Positions 34,203 through 42,211 of a stretch of 64,000 bases of DNA are shown here, piece after piece; positions within the stretch are counted from its first letter, which is position 1; each line of letters starts with the position of its first letter. The notes below the pieces were generated by a model. The model was not told where the DNA came from. It did no database searches and was given only the letters and a program-made list of their open reading frames with translations. The DNA comes from Thermoprotei archaeon (lineage in GTDB: Archaea; Thermoproteota; Thermoprotei; Thermoproteales; B15-G16): contig QMRC01000003.1 in NCBI GenBank assembly GCA_003649205.1, positions 207,048 to 271,047 on the forward strand, read 5' to 3'. The position numbers were made by a program, and so were the translations under genes.

Positions 34203-35519
34203 CTATAGCACTACGTTATCCCTCTTTAGGAAGGTAGGGAGTTCATGTATACTTACTTCCATCTGTTTTCCTGTTGTAAGGTTCTTTACAGCTACTTTAC
34301 CTAGCTTAAGCTCCTTCTCACCAACTATTACTAGAAACTTAGCTCCGATCTTGACTGCGTACTCGAGATTTGCCCTAAGACTTCTCCTCATCACGTCAAC
34401 TATACAGGGTATACCATGTTGTCTAAGGAGATTCGCTATCTCAAGACATCTTGAGTACAGATCCATCTTAGGAGTAACTACAGCAGCTACAGGTCTTGGA
34501 TAATCTGTTGGTAACTTACCTAACCTTTCGAGAACCTCAATTAATCTCTCAATACCAATGGCCATACCTGTCGCAGGTAGGTTTGAACCTCCAACAAGCT
34601 CTATAAGGTCGTCGTACCTACCACCACCTGCAATACTACCTACATCCTCCTGTCCCTTCACGTAGACTTCAAATACTGTTCCTGTGTAGTAAGCTAACCC
34701 CCTTACAATGCTTAAGTCCAACACTACATTCTTCACATTGTACGACTTCAATAAATCAAGTAATGTACTAATTTTCTCTAACTCAGTTCGAATAGTAGAT
34801 CCAAAGAGCTTATCGAGAAGCTCAATTTTCTCCTCATTACTACCCTCTATCATCAATAATTCACGAACCTTCTCAATGTTCTCTCTAGAAATACCCAACG
34901 ACTCTAAACCCTTAACAACATACTCAATACCGTACCTGTGGTACTTATCTATGTACCTATAGAAGTCTTCACGTAGCTCTCTAGGTATGTTGAGTGCATC
35001 GCTTATTCTATCAGCTAGTGCTCTACTACTGAACCTAACCTCAATACGCTCATCCTCAAGACCTACATCACGAAGTGAGTACCAGGTAACAGCTATTACC
35101 TCAGCATCAGCTTCCACATGTGGTGAACCAATGAGTTCGATACCTGCTTGCCAGAACTCCCTCAATCTACCTAGTTGAGGTTCTTCATACCTCCAGACAG
35201 GTGCTATGTAGTAGAACCTAATTGGCTTAGGTAAGTGTGGCATTGTAGCGACAATCCTAGCTATTGGTGTAGTCATCTCGAATCTAAGACCTAGCTTCCT
35301 ACCTGCCTTATCCTCAAACCAGTAAATTTGCTCCCTAACCTCTGAACCAGCTTTTGCCTCTAATAGCTCTAGATGCTCAAATGCTGGTGTAAGTACTTCT
35401 CCATAACCGAATCTCTCGAAGACAGACCTAATTCTCTCAATAACTACTCTTCTCTTGAAGCAATCAAGTGGTAAGTAGTCTCTAGTGCCTCGTGGTCTCT
35501 GAAGCCTTGTATCTACCAT
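34203..35519 (-). CDS. hisS: Histidyl-tRNA synthetase
   Basis: 438 aa. Class II motifs are clear: RPRGTRDYLP at the start, GLRFEMTTPIAR (motif 2), RGLAYYTGTVFEVY (HisA) and GIERLIEVLERLG (motif 3). It charges tRNA-His. The ATG at 35519 has GGGTGGTT upstream although it lies 38 nt inside the end of the preceding membrane-protein gene, so the overlap appears genuine. The C-terminal anticodon-binding domain is complete. Confidence 0.96.
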   Translation of the reverse strand: MVDTRLQRPRGTRDYLPLDCFKRRVVIERIRSVFERFGYGEVLTPAFEHLELLEAKAGSEVREQIYWFEDKAGRKLGLRFEMTTPIARIVATMPHLPKPIRFYYIAPVWRYEEPQLGRLREFWQAGIELIGSPHVEADAEVIAVTWYSLRDVGLEDERIEVRFSSRALADRISDALNIPRELREDFYRYIDKYHRYGIEYVVKGLESLGISRENIEKVRELLMIEGSNEEKIELLDKLFGSTIRTELEKISTLLDLLKSYNVKNVVLDLSIVRGLAYYTGTVFEVYVKGQEDVGSIAGGGRYDDLIELVGGSNLPATGMAIGIERLIEVLERLGKLPTDYPRPVAAVVTPKMDLYSRCLEIANLLRQHGIPCIVDVMRRSLRANLEYAVKIGAKFLVIVGEKELKLGKVAVKNLTTGKQMEVSIHELPTFLKRDNVVL

Positions 35520-36930
35520 GACGTAACCACCCTACAAACTCAATACATATGGTTACTAATAATATCGTTAATGCTATTGTCAGTGTTGTGTGTTCAAAGG
35601 TTGTAAAGCACTTACCAAGTGCAGGTAGTACAACATCTAGGTTAATGTTCACATCAACAACACCTCTACACTCACTTGGCAGTGTTATATGGAGTACCTT
35701 AACATAGTCAAGATACCTAATTGTCAGTATGTAGGGTCCAGGTGGAAGAGGACCTATTAGCTTGTTTGAACCACTGTAGACTACTCTCAATGTTCTATTG
35801 TGCATGACTGAAAGGGTCACTCTAAAGTCCCTTAGTGGTGCTGTAATAGTATTTGCCGTTATCCTCAAGTAGTTGAGAGGTAGTGAAACATTTGCAACAA
35901 GTGAACTCCTTAATTCAATGTGTTTAACTACCTTAACTACTCGTCCTATATCACGGTACCTACATACTACAGTGAAGCAGTACTTTCCAGGTGGTTCATC
36001 AACTAGTAGAACAGTATCGACATCCCTGTACTTACCTACTGTGGTATTACCTCGCTTAACTGTAACTTCATCAGCTTTAACTAGCTTACCAAGCGCATCT
36101 CTTATAAAGAGGACTAATCTGTACCTAGGTACTACAATACTGTACTTACAATCACCATTAACTACTACGAACTTCTTTGCAACAAGAGAGCCTTTGTAGT
36201 ACGTTAGTATTGTGTACCTACCTTTCTCAACTTCAAGACAAATCTCAGGACCTACATTAGTTACATTGTACACAACCTTACCATCCTTTACAAGTACTAC
36301 CGTAACATTTGCTACCTCTAGCTCGTGCTGATCAATGAACTTGAGTACTAGGTACGGATTCCTTATCCTGAAGCTATATGTTAACATTAATGTTGTACTT
36401 CCAATCCAGAGAGTACAGGTTACATTCCATACACCAGGGAATAGTGGTCTCGGTGTTGCTCTCTCTATGATCTTAGTACTCTTTGTTACACCTCTCTTAC
36501 TGACTAAGTAGTACGTTACTGTTGCCGCTTCAGGTGAGCCAATTGGATAAGTTGCGACTATGTGTAGAACGCTAATGCCCTTGGGTAGTATTATGCTGTC
36601 ATAAAAGCCAAACACTGTACCTGTCTTCTGTTCTCTAAATGTTACCTGATAACACACCTCTGTTCCTGGATGTAGTACCTTAATGTAGAGAACGATGTAC
36701 TTTACCGTTACAGGTACTGCATCTTTAACCTCGGTTAGCTCAACAGGTTCAGGTACTAGACCTATTTCCTTGAAGGTGATGCCCACCTTAAGGTACGCAA
36801 TGGGTTTCTCGCTACAGTAGGTTAATGGTATTGCTGCTGTAATAGCTAGTACTAGAGGTGAGATGATAAGTAGCAACTTCAGGGTTTTAACTATGGATGT
36901 AGTATGGTCAGCGCCGGAAGTAGAGATCAT
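35482..36930 (-). CDS. Membrane-anchored surface protein with Ig-like/carboxypeptidase-regulatory-like repeats
   Basis: 482 aa. A hydrophobic N-terminal segment (about 15-35, LLLIISPLVLAITAAIPL) serves as signal or anchor, and a C-terminal helix (about 445-465, LTIALTILLVTICIEFVGWL) anchors the protein. Between them, beta-rich segments (for example YTILTYYKGSLVAKKFVVVNGD) resemble carboxypeptidase-regulatory-like domains. An exported protein of unknown role. Its end overlaps hisS by 38 nt. Confidence 0.65.
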   Translation of the reverse strand: MISTSGADHTTSIVKTLKLLLIISPLVLAITAAIPLTYCSEKPIAYLKVGITFKEIGLVPEPVELTEVKDAVPVTVKYIVLYIKVLHPGTEVCYQVTFREQKTGTVFGFYDSIILPKGISVLHIVATYPIGSPEAATVTYYLVSKRGVTKSTKIIERATPRPLFPGVWNVTCTLWIGSTTLMLTYSFRIRNPYLVLKFIDQHELEVANVTVVLVKDGKVVYNVTNVGPEICLEVEKGRYTILTYYKGSLVAKKFVVVNGDCKYSIVVPRYRLVLFIRDALGKLVKADEVTVKRGNTTVGKYRDVDTVLLVDEPPGKYCFTVVCRYRDIGRVVKVVKHIELRSSLVANVSLPLNYLRITANTITAPLRDFRVTLSVMHNRTLRVVYSGSNKLIGPLPPGPYILTIRYLDYVKVLHITLPSECRGVVDVNINLDVVLPALGKCFTTFEHTTLTIALTILLVTICIEFVGWLRHGRYKASETTRH

Positions 36931-36958
36931 AGATCACTACTCCTGGCCTTCATCATCA

Positions 36959-37210
36959 CTACTCTGTCCTAGATAGTCTACGTCTTAAGTCTTCCACTAT
37001 ACTTTCCCTAATATCGTCCTCATCTTTATCCAGTAGCTTTAGCTCCTTCTTAGAGACACAGTATTTACAAAGTGGATAAGTTAGTGTTAGAGTTACGTGA
37101 TATTCAGAGCCATCTGCTGAGGGCTCTATTCTTATCTGGACACTTTTTCTACCGAGGTAGAGACCACAGGCAGGACAGTAGAGAGGTATCTCAAACTCAC
37201 TCTCACTCAT
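36959..37210 (-). CDS. Small zinc-binding protein, 83 aa
   Basis: CPACGL near residues 12-17 and CKYCVS near 48-53 give a four-Cys zinc site, followed by an acidic helical tail. No family recognised. It lies 28 nt upstream of the surface-protein gene. A TATA-like AGTTTTATAG sits about 33 nt before its ATG. Confidence 0.6.
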   Translation of the reverse strand: MSESEFEIPLYCPACGLYLGRKSVQIRIEPSADGSEYHVTLTLTYPLCKYCVSKKELKLLDKDEDDIRESIVEDLRRRLSRTE

Positions 37211-37286
37211 GCTAAACCCCTTAGCTAAGAACTATAGCAACACTATAAAACTTACTAATTTATCAATGTGCTGGTTATCGAGCTGA

Positions 37287-37335
37287 TCAGTGTCGGAGGG
37301 CTTCTTCACCAGTCCGCTGTAATACCACTCATCAC
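37287..37335 (-). ncRNA. Box C/D guide RNA candidate 5
   Basis: Minus strand: C box GTGATGA (37335-37329), 16-nt guide GTGGTATTACAGCGGA, D' CTGG (degenerate), C' TGAAGAA, guide GCCCTCCGACA, D CTGA (37290-37287), 49 nt in all. It begins two bases after the TAG stop of the second YkgJ-type gene, so it is probably cut out of that mRNA tail. The weak D' lowers certainty, but length, position and GC-rich guide fit the set. Confidence 0.65.
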
Positions 37336-37337
37336 GA

Positions 37338-37961
37338 CTACCTAGAACCTCTACGTCTACTCAGTACTCGGTTCTTAATAAGTTCAAACTCTTCATCACT
37401 AACCTCCCTGTATATTGGTTCATACTGACCTCCAACTCTCCTAACACCAACCTTAATGAACTTTCTGCCTCTCATCTCTGCATAGAGAGAACAGTAGTGA
37501 ATGAGACAGATTATTGGTTTTCGATCTCTAGGCACTAAACACCTACCATCGCTATAAAATACGCATCTACCACCAGGACCGAGATCTAGCCTATACACCT
37601 TAACAGGGCCAATAACCGTATCAACCCACTTCCAGTCAAGTGGTCTATCAACTAGGTGTAGCGGTAGATCTCTAACTTCATTCTCTAGAGCGAAAGCACC
37701 AGAATCACGTTCACAGCACCAACCACACTCAATACATATCATCCTGTACGAATTCTCGAGTATGTCACTAGGTACCTCAACTAGTGCTCTTAAGTCTAGG
37801 GGTGTTCCCGGTGATGGTTTGAATACTGGTGCAAGTACACGGTACTTAGGTATGTAGTAGGTACCTACGTAAAATTTCTTCAGTTTAGCACCTACGTACA
37901 GTAGGAAGTAATCCCACCTAGCTTGTCCTGTTGGCCGACGGAGCATGTAGTACTTAGCCAC
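37338..37961 (-). CDS. YkgJ-family Cys-cluster protein (second copy)
   Basis: 207 aa. CIECGWCCERDSG near residues 76-88 is the YkgJ Cys cluster, with CVFYSDGRCLVPRDRKPIICLIHYC supplying the later cysteines. An N-terminal beta-rich region of about 70 residues is not found in the shorter copy at 33.2 kb. It lies 8 nt downstream of the HTH regulator gene. The function of the family is unsettled. Confidence 0.83.
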   Translation of the reverse strand: MAKYYMLRRPTGQARWDYFLLYVGAKLKKFYVGTYYIPKYRVLAPVFKPSPGTPLDLRALVEVPSDILENSYRMICIECGWCCERDSGAFALENEVRDLPLHLVDRPLDWKWVDTVIGPVKVYRLDLGPGGRCVFYSDGRCLVPRDRKPIICLIHYCSLYAEMRGRKFIKVGVRRVGGQYEPIYREVSDEEFELIKNRVLSRRRGSR

Positions 37962-37968
37962 TAAATCT

Positions 37969-38691
37969 CTACACCCCTCTTAACTTCTTGATCATGTCTG
38001 TAAGTGGGAGTAGTGTTGTTGCAAGTGGTATACTCTCACGTTTAGCTATCTCTATACCTAGTTCATCAGGTTCCTTAATTCCATGAAGTACTACTAGTAC
38101 TGGTCGAAGACCTGAAATAGCCATCATGGCCTTGATCGCTACTAGTGGAGATCTACCGTAGCGTACATTGGTGAAGATAGCTGCTCTCTGAGTACTCCTA
38201 CCGTATAGTCTAAGGTATTCGTAGGAGGGTACCTCCAGAACTAGCTTCATGCTATCAACTACCGTATAGCCGTAGATGTGAACATCACTGAATTCCCTAC
38301 CAACGTGAAGTTCTGCATCAATTACACTACAGAATTCGCCGATGGTAATTGGCTTCGTAAACTCCCTCATATCTAGCACTGCTCTCCTAAATGCTGAGCT
38401 AACACCAATGACGACACTAGCTAACTCATTGATCTTCCTACCACCCTTCTCCAAGTCGATAGTTATCAATGCCTCAACAAATCTCTTAATGAAGTGTGAT
38501 CCAGGTGACTTCCTCCTACAGCTCTCGTAGTCACTTATGACGGAGGGTAAGGTACTCATTTTCGTAGCTACTTCACTTTGAGATACCCCAAAGTACTCTC
38601 TCCAATACCTCATTCTCCTACCGGGTTCATCAGAGAGGACTATGTCACCAGCAATGAAGGTAGCAATCTGCTTAGCTAGGATCTCCGACAC
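37969..38691 (-). CDS. HTH-XRE-type archaeal transcriptional regulator (COG1709-like)
   Basis: 240 aa. The helix-turn-helix MRYWREYFGVSQSEVATKMSTLPSVISDYE lies near residues 27-56. The rest is an alpha/beta ligand-binding-like domain, with VLVVLHGIKEPDELGIEIAKRESIPLATT near the end. It precedes a YkgJ-type gene by 8 nt and may regulate or sense with it. The two plus-strand C/D RNA candidates lie upstream. Confidence 0.82.
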   Translation of the reverse strand: MSEILAKQIATFIAGDIVLSDEPGRRMRYWREYFGVSQSEVATKMSTLPSVISDYESCRRKSPGSHFIKRFVEALITIDLEKGGRKINELASVVIGVSSAFRRAVLDMREFTKPITIGEFCSVIDAELHVGREFSDVHIYGYTVVDSMKLVLEVPSYEYLRLYGRSTQRAAIFTNVRYGRSPLVAIKAMMAISGLRPVLVVLHGIKEPDELGIEIAKRESIPLATTLLPLTDMIKKLRGV

Positions 38692-38750
38692 CTACATCAC
38701 CTACAGGTAACTTAACCTGAGTCCTCAGTCACCTCTATTGAGGTAGTAAA

Positions 38751-38760
38751 ACATATATTT
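38751..38760 (+). promoter_or_regulatory. TATA-like box of C/D RNA candidate 6
   Basis: ACATATATTT sits about 27-30 nt before the first C box, the expected archaeal distance. Confidence 0.55.
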
Positions 38761-38783
38761 TCGTGATTAACAGGGTTCTAGCG

Positions 38784-38833
38784 GTGATGAAGCTCGAAAG
38801 GGGAATGATTGATGTTCGGACCGGGATTGCTGA
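38784..38833 (+). ncRNA. Box C/D guide RNA candidate 6
   Basis: C box GTGATGA (38784-38790), guide AGCTCGAAAGGGGA, D' ATGA (degenerate), C' TGATGTT, guide CGGACCGGGATTG, D CTGA (38830-38833), 50 nt in all. A well-placed TATA-like box precedes it. A second candidate follows 34 nt later on the same strand. Confidence 0.74.
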
Positions 38834-38867
38834 TTCCTCACTAATGCGTATACTGTCTCTCTGCTCT

Positions 38868-38916
38868 GTGATGAGTCCTAAACACGCAGATTAGTGAAGA
38901 GACCACGCAGGGCTGA
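38868..38916 (+). ncRNA. Box C/D guide RNA candidate 7
   Basis: C box GTGATGA (38868-38874), guide GTCCTAAACACG, D' CAGA, C' TAGTGAA (both degenerate), guide GAGACCACGCAGGG, D CTGA (38913-38916), 49 nt in all. It lies in tandem behind candidate 6 and ends about 15 nt before the 244-aa gene, so it may come from a shared precursor. Confidence 0.62.
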
Positions 38917-38931
38917 GAAACTACTTGTATT

Positions 38932-39666
38932 ATGACTGGGAGAAGTAGGTTGGATTCTCTGCTCAAGTCTCTATTCGATCTCTCATTGCAGTTGAATTTA
39001 CGTAATGTGATTCGCCGTAACGATACATTAGTGGTTATTCTCGAAGCTTCCTGTCTCGCCTTCTCGCTAAGTAGCTACGTGAAGTTACTACGTGAATTGG
39101 TTTCACTATGTTGTTCCGATGTTGAGAAGCTGATTGCAGTTATTCTGTACCCTCGTTCTGATACCGTAATTCACGGTACTCTATCCAGTATCGATGTCGT
39201 GCATACTGTTAGCAGTGTGATTGTTGTTAAGTTCTCTCTAACCTGTAATGACACGAATACGGTGATTAGCTTTAGGATCGATTTGTCTTGTGAAGAAGGT
39301 GAGGGAGTTAGTGATCTAGTCCATAGCTTGAATCATCTAGTTGGGTCAATGCTATACTATTACACTAGAAATCTAGGTAATCTACGTCCAGATGTGAGAG
39401 GTGTTCAGTACCTCAATCTCACTACCAATGTAACACCTCATAGCTCAACTGCTGTAATCACTATATCCTGTCGATGTAGTGTAGATCTCCTCGATTACGT
39501 AGTATCTACACTCTACGAGCAGTATCTCGATAACCTAAGGAGAATGATCGATACCTTGTGTAAGTTACTGAATTCTCTAACTGATCTACGTAGATTGCTC
39601 ATGGATATAGTACGTTACGTACGTAACCTCTCATTAATCCTCGACCACGCATCATCATTGGAATGA
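38932..39666 (+). CDS. Hypothetical protein, 244 aa
   Basis: Leu-, Ser- and Val-rich alpha/beta sequence with a helical C-terminus (about 195-240, YLDNLRRMIDTLCKLLNSL). Six Cys residues are scattered without a cluster pattern. No family recognised. It begins 15 nt after the D box of the preceding guide RNA and may share its promoter. Confidence 0.55.
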   Translation: MTGRSRLDSLLKSLFDLSLQLNLRNVIRRNDTLVVILEASCLAFSLSSYVKLLRELVSLCCSDVEKLIAVILYPRSDTVIHGTLSSIDVVHTVSSVIVVKFSLTCNDTNTVISFRIDLSCEEGEGVSDLVHSLNHLVGSMLYYYTRNLGNLRPDVRGVQYLNLTTNVTPHSSTAVITISCRCSVDLLDYVVSTLYEQYLDNLRRMIDTLCKLLNSLTDLRRLLMDIVRYVRNLSLILDHASSLE

Positions 39667-39722
39667 GAGTGAGTTTAAGCCTCTCCAAACATATTCTCTA
39701 AGAACTACTTTTCTTGGAGTAC

Positions 39723-41108
39723 ATGTCTACGTGTAGTGCAGTTAGAGAGAAGATTAGGATAAGTAGGAGGGATTTAGCTGCTTTAGTTGAGGTTATAAAG
39801 GAAGCTGAGTACGTACATCCTAGTCAAGAAGCTAAACGTAGGATATTTCGTAGGTACGGTATATTGGGTACGTCTAAGGATAGGATATTGACAGCAATAT
39901 TCTACAAGGTAATGAGGAGGTTAGGTATTGTTGATAAGATAATCATCAGAGCTACAGGTCTACCCAATATCTACATCCTCGATCCATGGCTACGAGCAGC
40001 ACTCCGACTAGCTACGTATCTATTAGTTCTCAACGATCATCCTCTATCAAATAGCCTACTTCATGAGTTGAAGTATGGTGTAGCTAAGTTCTTAACTGAG
40101 GTTACACATCCATACGTTGGTACTTGGTACTGGGATCTAGTTGATAGAATTTTGATGAATTTTAGGTATGTACCGGAGAACGAGATTGAGGAACTTGAGC
40201 TGAAGTACAATCTACCTGCTTGGTTCATAGAGAGGGTGAGGAACCTACTTGGACCTGAAGAGGCAGAGGAGTTGTTTAAGAAGTACAATAAGAGACCTCT
40301 CATTAGTTTGAGAGTTAATACGCTGAAAGCTACTGTTGAGGAAGTTATTAGGGAATTGAGGAGGATGGGTAAGGAACCTATTGTCAGTAAGTATGTTCCA
40401 ACTGTTGTTAAGGTTAAGGGACCATTTAAGTTCGATGAATGTAGGCTAGTGCGTGAGGGTAAAGTCATTTCTCAGGAAGATGCTTCAGCAGCTGCCTCAA
40501 TAATTCTCGATCCTAAGCCTGGTCATGTTGTTGTGGATATGTGCGCTGCTCCTGGTGGTAAGACATCACACATGGCTGAGTTGATGAGGAATCAGGGTAA
40601 GATCTATGCCTTTGATGTGGATGAATTCAGGATAAATAAGATGAGAAATGTATTGAAGAGACTTGGTGTTAGGAATGTCGAGATCTATCATGAAGATGTC
40701 TTGAAAGCACCTAAGATACTTGGTGAAGAATTTGCAGATAGAGTACTTCTCGATGCACCCTGTTCATCAAGTGGAACACTCCATAAGTATCCTGAAGTTA
40801 GGTGGAGGCTTAGATTGGAGAAGATTAGGGAGATTTCTGAGATGCAGCTTAAGATGCTTAGGGTCGCTATTCGATTAGCTAAACCTGGTGGGAGAATTCT
40901 GTACACTGTGTGTAGTATCTTTCCGGAGGAGGGTGAGGAGTTAGTTAAGAAGATATTGAGGGAGTTTAATGGATACATAAGGTTAATTCCACTAGATGGT
41001 CCCTTTGATCCAGGTTTCCTACCTGGTACCATGAGAGCTTGGCCGCATAGACACAATACTGTTGGTTTCTTCTACGCGCTATTTGAGAAAGTTAGACCTT
41101 TGAAGTAG
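39723..41108 (+). CDS. NOP2/Sun (RsmB-like) RNA m5C methyltransferase
   Basis: 461 aa from the ATG at 39723, preceded by GGAG. An N-terminal helical NusB-like domain (about 1-160) is followed by a Rossmann fold with VVDMCAAPGGKTSHMAEL (SAM motif I), LLDAPCSSSGT (catalytic PCS) and YTVCSIFPEEGEE (second Cys). It transfers a methyl group to C5 of cytosine in rRNA or tRNA. A C/D guide RNA candidate begins 10 nt after its stop, linking two types of RNA modification. Confidence 0.92.
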   Translation: MSTCSAVREKIRISRRDLAALVEVIKEAEYVHPSQEAKRRIFRRYGILGTSKDRILTAIFYKVMRRLGIVDKIIIRATGLPNIYILDPWLRAALRLATYLLVLNDHPLSNSLLHELKYGVAKFLTEVTHPYVGTWYWDLVDRILMNFRYVPENEIEELELKYNLPAWFIERVRNLLGPEEAEELFKKYNKRPLISLRVNTLKATVEEVIRELRRMGKEPIVSKYVPTVVKVKGPFKFDECRLVREGKVISQEDASAAASIILDPKPGHVVVDMCAAPGGKTSHMAELMRNQGKIYAFDVDEFRINKMRNVLKRLGVRNVEIYHEDVLKAPKILGEEFADRVLLDAPCSSSGTLHKYPEVRWRLRLEKIREISEMQLKMLRVAIRLAKPGGRILYTVCSIFPEEGEELVKKILREFNGYIRLIPLDGPFDPGFLPGTMRAWPHRHNTVGFFYALFEKVRPLK

Positions 41109-41118
41109 TGCTTTCCTT

Positions 41119-41168
41119 GTGATGAAGCAACTAGGGGCTGATTGGTGATGTGTCTTCCGGCTTCCTGA
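41119..41168 (+). ncRNA. Box C/D guide RNA candidate 8, behind the NOP2/Sun gene
   Basis: C box GTGATGA (41119-41125), guide AGCAACTAGGGG, D' CTGA, C' GTGATGT, guide GTCTTCCGGCTTC, D CTGA (41165-41168), 50 nt in all; all four boxes are near consensus. It starts 10 nt after the RNA m5C methyltransferase stop and ends exactly where the convergent 77-aa gene ends. I see no clear TATA of its own, so co-transcription with the methyltransferase is the simplest reading. Confidence 0.8.
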
Positions 41169-41402
41169 CTACTTAATTAACTCCTTCAGTGTCTCAATAG
41201 TTTTGTCTAGAGTACCTGTTATGGCTACCTTCTTGGTTGCTTCATCCAGTATTCTGAGTTGACCATAGCTGTAGAGTATGCGGTAGGATTTCTCTCCTAT
41301 CTTTACACGGATGTAGTAAGGGTACTCACTTACTTCAGCATCCTTAAACAGCTCCTTAACCTTCTTTACTAGTTCACCCTTTATTTCAGACCATGCGCTC
41401 AT
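41169..41402 (-). CDS. Hypothetical protein, 77 aa
   Basis: Small alpha/beta protein: ELVKKVKELFKDAEVSEYPYYIRVKIGEKSYRILYSYGQLRIL is shaped like helix-strand-strand-strand. Lys/Glu-rich and compact, with a final helix KTIETLKELI. No family recognised. Its stop codon abuts the C/D RNA on the opposite strand. Confidence 0.6.
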   Translation of the reverse strand: MSAWSEIKGELVKKVKELFKDAEVSEYPYYIRVKIGEKSYRILYSYGQLRILDEATKKVAITGTLDKTIETLKELIK

Positions 41403-41479
41403 ATTCTCTACCTCAAGTCATTGAGGAAAACAACTAACTTACATATTTTTCGAACTGTCAGTACCGACGGGGATTGTTT

Positions 41480-42211
41480 ATGAGAATTATTGAGCTACTT
41501 CTAGGTCTTCAGCGTGTAAAGGAGGTGTGGAGTAACTTACCTAAGGTCGTAGACCATACATTGCTAGATCCCTCTGCTCCTCTAGATGTTGTGGTTAAAG
41601 AGTGTGAACGAGTTAAGGAGTACGGATTCAGAGCTTTCTGCATCAGCCCACACCACGTACCTCATGTAGTTAAGTTATTGAAGGGTAGTGGTGTTAGGAT
41701 TTGTACTGTTGTTGGTTTTCCGCATGGTTACCAGATTACTGATGTTAAGATTTTTGAAGCTAGGAAGTACATGGAGTTAGGTGCAGATGACATAGATATG
41801 GTGATTAACGTACAAGCTCTGAAGAGTGGTGAGTGGAAGTACATTGAGGAAGAGGTTAGGGCTGTTGCTGAGGTTGTCCACTCATATGGAGGGATTCTAA
41901 AGGTAATTATTGAGACGGGTTACTTAAGTGACGAAGAGAAGGAAAGAGTTGCTCAAGTTCTCTCACGTGCTGGTGCTGATTTCGTTAAGACCTGTACAGG
42001 TTTTGGACCTGGTAGAGCAACAGTTCACGACGTGTCACTGCTAGCTCAGGTAGCCCACAGCCGTGGCCTCAAGGTCAAGGCTGCAGGTGGTATTAGACAT
42101 CTTGAAGATGCTCTTACATTAGTGGCTGCTGGTGCTGATGTTCTTGGATCCTCAGCAGGTGTAAGAATCGTCGATGAGTGGAAAACTGCTAAGCAGAAAG
42201 TAAAGCTCTAA
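41480..42211 (+). CDS. deoC: Deoxyribose-phosphate aldolase
   Basis: 243 aa from the ATG at 41480. Typical elements are KVVDHTLLDPSAP near the start, CTVVGFPHGY, LKVIIETGYL (Lys region), DFVKTCTGFGPGRAT (Schiff-base Lys) and LKVKAAGGIR. It reversibly cleaves 2-deoxyribose 5-phosphate to acetaldehyde and glyceraldehyde 3-phosphate. Its 3' end overlaps the convergent ceramidase-like gene by 23 nt. Confidence 0.94.
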   Translation: MRIIELLLGLQRVKEVWSNLPKVVDHTLLDPSAPLDVVVKECERVKEYGFRAFCISPHHVPHVVKLLKGSGVRICTVVGFPHGYQITDVKIFEARKYMELGADDIDMVINVQALKSGEWKYIEEEVRAVAEVVHSYGGILKVIIETGYLSDEEKERVAQVLSRAGADFVKTCTGFGPGRATVHDVSLLAQVAHSRGLKVKAAGGIRHLEDALTLVAAGADVLGSSAGVRIVDEWKTAKQKVKL

